Shown: piece by piece, positions 56,397 through 64,000 of the stretch
Layout: every line of letters begins with the position of its first letter
Position numbering within the stretch: the stretch's first letter is position 1
Assembly (NCBI RefSeq): GCF_033807575.1
Contig: NC_084704.1
Location: 29,365,968-29,429,967, forward strand
Direction: 5' to 3'
DNA: 64,000 nucleotides
From: Cydia pomonella
Taxonomy: Eukaryota; Arthropoda; Insecta; Lepidoptera; Tortricidae
Position numbers and translations under genes: made by a program
The notes under the pieces: generated by a model
Seen by the model: the letters and a program-made list of their open reading frames with translations, nothing else
The model's database searches: none
Told to the model about the DNA's origin: nothing

Positions 56397-57493
56397 CTTC
56401 ATTCTCGATACATCCAACCAGTAGATCCAAGATGGATCTAGTGAAAATTTATTTATTCGTTAGATCCAACTTCGGGCCGATGGATCTATCGAGAACTTTT
56501 TTTAGTAATAGATCCAGTTTAACTGACGAATGGATCTAGTGGGACTTCTTTTTATCGCAAGATCAAATTTTTACTTACGTTATTTTATCAATCAAGAATT
56601 CTCTATCTTGTTAATTCTACTTGAATTAAATGATAGATCCAATATAATTGTGGGCGCTGGTGGCTTAGCGTTTTGGCGTGCGGTGATGAAACTGGAGGTT
56701 CCTTCGGGATGCAACCCACTGGTTCCTTTTATTTGGTATTTTTTGGGAAGCAACCGTCAACTTTAGAATGAAACCGCCAATCGCTAAGATGAGGAGAAGT
56801 AGATCCATAATTATTTTTAAAGCGTCGAAATTTTGAAACGTAGTAAATATAAGAACCTCGGTAGAAAGTACCATTTTGTACCATTTGGCGTGGAAACTTA
56901 AGGGTTCCCAGCGTGCACCAGTAAACAAGCATAAATAAGCTATTTTTTCCGGATATTTTTTATAAAGGAAACTTGTAATGCCAGTACCATAAAGTGCCGT
57001 AGGTTTTCATTTGCTAGAAACTTAACTGCACCGTGATAAGGTCCCCAGCACCGAGATCGTTTCGGGCAGTACATGAAAATCGTCATATTCACACTTCTTT
57101 ACGTAAGGATCAATCAACTTTACGAATTTACGAATTCTTACTCTCATTAACAGTAGGTACCTACAATACCTAACAGTTCTAAAATAAACCAACATATTGT
57201 CCACGAGTAAATAATATACATAAATACCAATTAAATAAATGAAATACTACAAACATATCTATTAAGTAAATCAATAAACATATTGTGTGTATTGCATGTT
57301 GGATCTATTGAGATGAAAAAAATCTCTTTAGATCCATTTTGATAATAGTATAATTTAATGGATCTAATGATATAAACTAGTTTCCCTATAGATCCAGTTT
57401 TAACTGTCAACATAAATATTTGGATCTAACAAAAAAACATTTCTTACTAGATCCATTTTGGATCTATAGACTGGATCTATCTATAGAATGAAG
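56397..57493. mobile_element. 1.1-kb inverted-repeat element with 16 TAGATCCA sites
   Basis: The left end cttcattctcgatacatcca, then accagtagatccaagatgga, tctagt, and the complement of the right end (cttcattctatagatagatc, cagtctatagatccaaaatg, gatctagt) align over about 46 bases. TAGATCCA occurs at 56422, 56461, 56509, 56634, 56800, 57329, 57389 and 57448. Its complement TGGATCTA occurs at 56433, 56481, 56531, 57300, 57359, 57421, 57459 and 57472. The sites form two clusters, one at each end, mostly 20-32 bp apart and often alternating in orientation. The core 56660-57290 shows no transposase motif in any frame. No target duplication could be read. This looks like a nonautonomous DNA transposon with transposase-binding arrays; superfamily unknown. 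Confidence 0.75.
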
Positions 57494-57827
57494 TCCCTTT
57501 TAGACCAACTAGTGTGAGCGCGACCAGTGGTAACGTTGAAAGCGAACGCAGCCGACGCGCATGAATGAAGGTTAGGTTAGGTCTTATAGACCGAGCGTGG
57601 TCTACAACAACTTTATAACATCCACCCACTATCTTCAGTTACCCGTGAACAAGATGCATGTAACTGCGTCGAAATATCGGGAGCTCAAAAACAATACAAA
57701 AGGTTATCACGGTTAATATACCGGTCGATACAAGTAAATAAGGTATAGTCTCACCTAATCTAACATATTCGAACCAGTTTTGGACCATTATTGGAAGATT
57801 TTGAACTATACGAATATTTGGGTGGTT

Positions 57828-58057
57828 GTACAGTCAGCATCAAAAGTAGCGGATGAAACAATGCGCCAAAAGTATCTGATATTCCGTATAACTTTACCAA
57901 ATGTAGATAATTTTCTAAAATTCGCGTTCAAAAATATATCTTTTACAGTCTTTGTTGTTCTATATTAAAGACATCACTTTTTGTTAAGCTGTTACAGAAT
58001 TGTAGATACGTACTTATGAAGCGTTATTTGAGCCGCTACTTTTGATGCTGACTGTAC
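57828..58057. mobile_element. MITE with perfect 25-bp gtacagtcagcatcaaaagt ends
   Basis: gtacagtcagcatcaaaagt agcgg is exactly complementary to the right end ccgctacttttgatgctgac tgtac. 230 bp. A second internal pair (gcgccaaaagtatctgat) echoes the end. Confidence 0.92.
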
Positions 58058-58132
58058 GGTTGGCATTTACCGCATATGTAGTTTTTGAGTTTTAAGATAA
58101 ATCGTGATGATAAGGACTGTAAAACTATTAAT

Positions 58133-58335
58133 AACTAGCTTCTGCTCGCAAATACGTCTGCGGGGAATGATGATGATGATTGATGATGATACATAAAAAC
58201 TATCTTATGTCCTTCCCCGGGCATCAAACTATCCCCATACCAAATTTCATCTCGATTGGTTTAGCGGTTTAAGCGTGAAGAGGTAATAGACGAAGAGACA
58301 GATAGAGTTACTTTTGCCTTTTTAAATTGAGTAGG
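58133..58335 (+). mobile_element. actagctt..tgctcgcaaatacg element
   Basis: taactagcttctgctcgcaa, a GATGATGATGATTGATGATG run, ccataccaaatttcatctcg, attggtttagcggtttaagc, gacagatagagttacttttg. Same order as 22850-23052. Confidence 0.75.
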
Positions 58336-58884
58336 GTTTTAAATTAATTTCGCCGGTAAACGTAAGTTTAGCGAACCTTACATAAGTTTAAAATGTACCA
58401 CGTAATAGAGTGCATAGTTAGCTTGGTCCCACTCTAATGTGGTGTCATCATGACAAGAGGCTTTGTTTGTGTGTCAAAAAAACAGTCAAAATGAATTCTA
58501 ATCAATCGAATTGAAATGCCAGTCGCTGTTTAGCAATCAATTGTTATTGCCACCAAAGTGCGTAGACGCCTTTTACAATCGTAATACCTATTTGTAATTG
58601 TTTGTAAATTTACTGTATTTAAACTTACTTATGTCTAAAATCACTGGATTCTAAGTAACTTTCCATGTTTCTGTTACTTTTGATCTTCTGAATTGTTTCT
58701 ACTTCGTCGATTGACTACGTAACTAAATACAAGAAATAATAACAAGCATTCATTTTATTAAACCAATCTCAGGTGAGCGATCTACAATCCTATCTTTTCT
58801 TGTGTCATTGGTCGCTGGTAGGTATATCTTAACCTCAAAATTGGTAATAACTATACGTGATTAGAGTATAAGTATTATACGTAC

Positions 58885-59579
58885 TTAGTTGGGTCATAAG
58901 TTCTGTCACAAAGGTTTTGACTGATAAAATGTAATACAAAGATATAGAATAAAAAAAAGTTTGCCATGAATTGAAAGCTTGTTTTATACTGATCAAAACG
59001 CAATATAATTAGTTTAAAAGTTAGATCGCGTCTTAATTTACTACTTGTTTACTTTGGGATTGACGTTAGACGCAAATACGCGGCTGGATTGTGAAAAATT
59101 ATACTTTACCAAAGGGAGTAAAAATCTGTGTCACATTAATAAAATAGGTACAATCGTTTATTTGAATGAACCTACCTTATTAGAACGTTATTTTGTCGCC
59201 TGCAATTAGTTTTCCGACAAGTCTGTACTTCAGCTAATACCCTTCAAACTTAGGGTATTTTTTCAGTGATACGCAAATTTTTGACTACCATCCTACGAGT
59301 ACGTTTGGTAAAACACGTACAGTTGTAGGTTGGCAAAACAAATTCACATTAATTATATATTTTACGAAAGATAAAAGATCCTGCTTTAATTTTATGTAAG
59401 ATTCGACCATGTAAACAAGAAAAATAAATAACTAGGGATCAAAATCACCTCGAACAGGTCGCGTATTTTTTGCATGTTTTTGTATATTTTTCTGAATATT
59501 ACATAGTATTGTGCAAAACTGAGACAGCAAATTAAGTTTAATTATAATGTAAGTAATTCAGCATTAAATAAGCTTGCAA

Positions 59580-59616
<37 letters not shown>

Positions 59617-59702
59617 GAATAATAAGATTAATAAGGGATCTTAACCTACAGCTTTTTTATCAGTCAAAACCTTTTTGACAGAACTTGTGACCCAACTAAG
59701 TA
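58885..59702. mobile_element. Mariner-like nonautonomous element
   Basis: Left tacttagttgggtcataagt, tctgtcacaaaggttttgac, tgataaaatg; right is the complement (tttatcagtcaaaacctttt, tgacagaacttgtgacccaa, ctaagta). The ttgggtcataagttctgtcac motif resembles mariner ends. No D,D-type transposase frame in the AT-rich core. An (AT)15 tract lies at 59582-59611. Relative: 52040-52262. Confidence 0.78.
59582..59611 (+). repeat. (AT)n microsatellite
   Basis: About fifteen units. Confidence 0.92.
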
Positions 59703-60211
59703 TTTACAATGGTGATAGGGGTAGCAAGCGTGGCGAATAGCAGTCGAGTATCTTTGATAGCGCAGCCAATTTTACAACCAGCCAGCGTCCGTCTGAATAA
59801 TACCTCTATAAAACTGGACGGAGCGAATACGCTCCAATGCAGAAACGACTTTCCTTCATAGGAAGTTTTATGTATTTGTTCCATTTTAAAACGGACAGAT
59901 AACTCGTAAAGCTGAATACCATCGGATGGAGTAACGCACTAAGTCCATACGAAGCTACGTGTCCACTTACTTTTTAACTTGGATGCGTAGCTCGTAAAGC
60001 CAATATCTTATATGGCCGCCGGTCACTATACGGCTGCGGAAATGACAGAACATGTCAGAATGGGTTAATAGGGATGAAATTTGAATATCGTAAGTCAGGA
60101 TTTTTTTTGAATTCGTGTTACAATCCACACTATTTATTTTATAAAAACATACATAATTAGGTATGCAATCATAATAATTTACAATAATCTTATTTATCCC
60201 ATTACCCTTCT

Positions 60212-61224
60212 ATATAAGATACTTATTTAGTCACCTGCAATAATTTACGGACTGAATATAGGTCATACTGAGCAACTATTACTATGGGACGCACCCCGAA
60301 ATCGCGAAAAAAAAATTAGATCTCCCATAGAAAATGTCAAGGTCAGACAGCCAAAATGTATGAAACAGCCAATTTTATTTCGCGATTTCAGAATTGGTCC
60401 CATAGTAAAGAAGAAGGGGCGCACGGCGCCTCGTAAGACTTAGTGTGGTACCGCCGGCCGAACCCGCTAATTCTGGTTTGCGTATTGTTACACCGAGTAA
60501 GGTAAGGCGCCGTAGGTATCGCGCTTGCATTACACCGCCACGGCTCCTGAAGTGGTGGAGTTATATACTCCACCAGAAGACCAGCTACACGCTGAGGCTG
60601 TTCCAGCTTCGATCGCGCCACTAAGTGCACTTCAACTCTTTTGTGGTGCGCGTGCCGCGACCGCTGCAGGGGACCATCGAATGCGCTAACTTCTGGTCGA
60701 AGGGTGTCGTGTTTCGGAGGTTCCGGAGCAAATTGCCGAATCCGACACAGATCCCTATTGTTTCCCTTAAAGTTTTAAGTCATAATGTATTGTTTGTCCG
60801 CATTTTCGTTAGCCATAATTCGGTTTTTCTCAGAAACGCGTAACTTTTCAGGATTGCCATAAAACAAACCTAGCCTAACCTATCTAGGATAACCTAAGGA
60901 AATTCCTGAAAAGTTAACGGTTTCACAGTTATGACTAATGATAATATGACTATCTGTACATTATGACTTTCAATAATTATGCCAAACAAGGGGATCCGAT
61001 TCGACACAAAAGCAGCCGATTCAACGGAGCCACGCCGTTTTGTCGCCTAAATAGGGTTTAGTTGTAATTTTATAAAATGTATATACATAATATATATATG
61101 TTAGTCTGTAAGGTATTTGTAATTTTAAATAAAAAATAAAATAAAAATAGTATAAATTGCTCAGTATTACCTATATATTCACCCCGTAAATTATTTCAGG
61201 TGACTAAATAAACACTCTGTATAT
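60212..61224. mobile_element. MITE split by a retroposon
   Basis: Left tatttagtcacctgcaataa, tttacggactgaatataggt, catactgagcaactattact and right attgctcagtattacctata, ccccgtaaattatttcaggt, gactaaata are inverted repeats. The inner arm resembles 50071-50340. About 280 bp if the insertion at 60418-61146 is left out. Confidence 0.8.
60418..61146 (+). mobile_element. Retroposon with 6-bp target duplication and A-rich tail
   Basis: ATAGTA lies at 60412-60417 and again at 61147-61152, and the insert ends in an A-rich tract (aaataaaaaataaaataaaa). GC-rich first half, AT-rich second half, which fits a 5'-truncated LINE with a piece of ORF and a long 3' UTR, but no RT motif could be read. One frame is open on + from about 60422 to 60624 without a recognised domain. 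Confidence 0.72.
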
Positions 61225-61229
61225 TAACA

Positions 61230-61550
61230 ATCGAGTCAAATACTACTTATCTTTCTTTCGTCCGGTGTAAGGAGAAACACCTCCTTGCTCCGCCATCTTC
61301 TTCATCAATTTTGTATAACAACTCTTTTACTTTTAGTGCTGTTCGGTAGTGGAATGCTTTGTCGTTAGACATCAAGGTACCTAGCCAACATGCCAATCGT
61401 TTACGCTCCGTAGCGAACGAAACGACAATGTCTCTGTCGCACTAATATGGAAGAGTGATATAGAGAGATGACTACGCTAGTACGCTACGCTACAGACAGT
61501 AAACTATTGATATCTTGGCTAAGCACCCAGATGTGCTAAATCCTTTCCAT
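61230..61550. other. No supported feature
   Basis: ttacgctccgtagcgaacga followed by tagtacgctacgctacagac at 61400-61497 gives a hint of an old inverted repeat. Confidence 0.35.
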
Positions 61551-61608
61551 TTTTAGGGTTCCGTAGCCAAATGGCATAAAACGGAACCCTTATAGTTTCG
61601 CCATGTCC

Positions 61609-61643
<35 letters not shown>

Positions 61644-62085
61644 CGAGGCTTTGCTCCGTGGTCGTTAGTGCTAGAAAGCTGAAATTTGGCATGGATATAT
61701 AAATCAATAAAGCTGACAAAGTCGTACAATAAAATCTAAAAATTGTTTTTTTTAGGGTACCTCCCCTACACGTAAAGTGGGGGTGAATTTTTTTTTTTCG
61801 CTTCAACCCTAGAGTGTGGGGTATCGTTGGAAAGGTCTTTCAAAACTAATAGGGGTTTTCAAGAAACATTTTTTGATAAAGTGAATATATTCGGAGATAA
61901 TCGCTCCGAAAGAAAAAAAAAATGTGTCCCCCCCCTCTAACTTTTGAACCATAGGTCCAAAAAATATGAAAAAAATCGTGGAAGTAGAGCTTAAGAAAGA
62001 CATTAAATGAAAACTATAGCGGACATGATCAGTTTAGCTGTTTTTGAGTTATCGCAAAAAGTTTTCCCTTCGTAGTAAAAAGACT
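61551..62085 (-). mobile_element. agggttccgt-type element with GTCT microsatellite
   Basis: tttttagggttccgtagcca, aatggcataaaacggaaccc, ttatagtttcgccatgtccg, then (GTCT)n at 61607-61642. This is the complement of the right end of 46631-47960. Further blocks: gtggggtatcgttggaaagg, gtgtcccccccctctaactt. The far end is not clear. Confidence 0.75.
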
Positions 62086-62109
62086 TACTTTAATTAGGTA
62101 CTGATTATG

Positions 62110-62715
62110 CAAAGCCTATTTGTTTAACTCGGGTGAAAGGTACCGTTTCATCCCTTGGTTAATAATTTACTATACTTTAAGCTCCAGTTTAGCTTATTGT
62201 GACGGAAGAGTAACTACGGAACCCTACACTGAGCGTGGCCCGACATGCTCTTGGCCGGTTATTAAAATACTTTTCACCCCACCAACTGATAAATGCTCTT
62301 TTGATTATTCAAAAGCTGATGAGAAAGTTGCATTTTATTCAAATGTGAGGCAAAGTAATCAAATGCAAATTTTGAATTATTTTCTTATGTTGGCTGGTAT
62401 AGTTGACTTATTAAATGATGATTTTGAATGATAAATATATAATAACATTAATTTTGAATTGATTTGCTTTGATTTTGTTACATATTTAACAGTTAGTATT
62501 TTCCTTGTGTTGGTGTGATGAAAAAAGTTGTTTCACTCGGTGGCAAACTTTGTTAAAGACTTAAACCCTCGTACCTTGAAACCCTCGCAACGCTCAAGAT
62601 TCCATTTTCGAACCACTCCCTCCGCGCTCGTAATTCAATTTTGGAATCTTTCGCTTACTCGGGTATCAATATTAGCACGAGAGGTTAAACAACAACTTTG
62701 CCCCCTTGTAAGAAC
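62110..62715 (+). repeat. Dispersed repeat of the gatgagaaagttgcatttta family, copy 3 (longest)
   Basis: Adds a left part (ttaactcgggtgaaaggtac, cgtttcatcccttggttaat) that has a reverse fragment at 38295-38345. From 62270 on it follows the order seen at 24485-24915. Confidence 0.82.
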
Positions 62716-64000
62716 ATTACAGATCTGTCACCAAAAATATTTGAAGAATTTTGGGGTTAGAATGTGCAATTTTAGATGAATTTATTGTTACAAGATGTAT
62801 TTTTAACTCGCGATTTAAAGTTTTATATCATAAAGAAAGATTTTATATCATTGTAACAGAAAACTGCCAGGCAACAATGCAGGAGATAGGTATGAGAGAA
62901 CCGTTTTGGATCCTCACCCCATATACGTTTACGTACGTTACGTTTCGTACAATAGTTCACAGTGAAGTCCAGCAGCGGATCATCGACTATGCCCCCTGAG
63001 AACAAAAGATGTAAATAACAAAAGATTTCAAACGAAAAATCAGACCATTGTTTGTTATTTTTGGGTTTAGATATCCGTGTTCTTTGCATTCGGCTAATTG
63101 ACTTTTAGTTTGCCATCTGAATTCCGTTTTGTTCGCAATAGGTATATTTTTCCCTGTCAAGCGCTTGTTACTGGAGAATGTGACAGTAGTCGTAGTAGTA
63201 GGGAGGTAAATAAGGTGTGTTCGGATAATTCCGAATATCGAAATTCACGAGATAAAACTTGTGTATGAAATATTACTTGATATATAGATGTAGTCACTTA
63301 CTTATGTATGAAATATCAATTGATATTAATCCTAGAAAGGTTAAAGGTTAAAATGTTTATCTACAATGATTCTTGTTAGATAACAATACCGATTTCATCA
63401 TTCACACTTCGGGCTCCGCTTAGAATATTCTAAGAAAAGCTTTTCCTCGTAAGGAACAGACAAATAAGGTGTGAGACTGATATATCAAAAACTGATACCG
63501 TCTAATTAATTTAATGATCGCAGTTCATGCCGCTCGGCGCCCTCGCACTTTACTGTCGCTGAGGCAACACGATACCGAAAATTTAGTCTCATGTTAATCG
63601 AACAATACATACTTGTTAACGTGTGATATATAAATACGAGTAGGTATGTTAATGTAAAGCAGTTCTCGAAGGCGATAACGACTACAATAAAGGGAGTATA
63701 GAAAGCGAATAACAAAATGGGTGGTTGTAAAAAAATCTTGAGGAAGAAATTACATATTCTACTCTCTAAGTTTAGTTCTTGCAAGAAAATCTTAAGAGGG
63801 AAGGATAGCTTTGCGATCCTAACGAAATAACGTTATTTTTCCATGAATTTCTATTTCGGGAGAAAACGGTTTCCACTAACTAAATCTTAACAAATCACTT
63901 TGGTTTCGATGTCAATCGCTTCGGCATAATATATTCTAGGTTTATATGTTTCGCTTTGTTGAAATTTTTTTTTTTGCAAATTATGAAAAAAAGGAATACC
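62716..64000. other. No supported gene
   Basis: Frames at 62751-62999, 62823-63089 and 63506-63784 lack motifs and partly overlap on opposite strands. 63230-63330 has two gtatgaaatat..cttgatat units. Confidence 0.4.

Noticed and set aside
56397..57493. CRISPR-like regular repeats
   Set aside because: The repeated site is 8 bases, alternates in orientation and lies in a eukaryotic genome inside inverted ends; not a CRISPR array.
57565..57580. ggttaggttaggt, insect telomere-like repeat
   Set aside because: Only about two and a half units; too short for an interstitial telomere tract.

Overview
The window looks like nuclear DNA of a moth or butterfly (Lepidoptera). It is AT-rich and intron-bearing, has no bacterial gene structure, and is packed with repeat types I know from lepidopteran genomes. 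These include the GTGCGAGTCGGACTCGC / agggttccgt...acggaaccct elements, the actagctt..cccgcgac elements, CR1, Jockey-like, R1 and RTE-like LINE remains, Helitron, mariner-like and hAT-like elements, and many foldback MITEs. I cannot name the species. Family names come from recall of protein and terminal motifs, not from a search.

Layout. 1-595 is one copy of a roughly 580-bp sequence that recurs at 35134-35713 in the same orientation. The second copy forms the 3' UTR of the only plausible host-type gene, a small spliced gene at 34623-35116. 600-8500 holds degraded LINE tails, foldback MITEs, a mariner-like MITE and a tRNA-derived SINE. 8528-11790 is nested: an actagctg-type element, a broken Helitron helicase tail, and an accgacttca-type element with an internal repeat split by a hAT-like MITE with a perfect 8-bp target duplication. 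11800-12040 is the tail of a LINE reverse transcriptase.

12770-17610 is the main coding unit, an almost intact CR1-type LINE. ORF1 has a complete PHD finger, a coiled coil and an esterase-like region. ORF2 has endonuclease and reverse transcriptase motifs and is broken only by a one-base length change in an A8 run. 17900-27200 is dispersed repeats. 27274-31076 is a 3.8-kb DNA transposon with terminal inverted repeats and a 4-bp target duplication. It carries a decayed lysine-rich ORF and has been entered by an R1-type LINE reduced to its ORF1 start joined to its RT end.

31-53 kb has no genes I can support beyond the small gene; it holds repeats, including a roughly 284-bp tandem array inside an inverted-repeat element at 46631-47960. 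53.6-54.9 kb has a decayed THAP-domain exon and a decayed exon like the N-terminal part of insect tyrosine-recombinase proteins. 56397-57493 is the most unusual element: inverted-repeat ends and sixteen exact copies of an 8-base site (TAGATCCA or its complement), many about 30 bp apart and alternating in orientation. 57.8-62.7 kb holds more MITEs, including one split by a retroposon with a clean 6-bp target duplication.

The genes form no pathway. The window is a repeat-rich intergenic region built by successive nested insertions, and several insertions can be ordered in time from the nesting.
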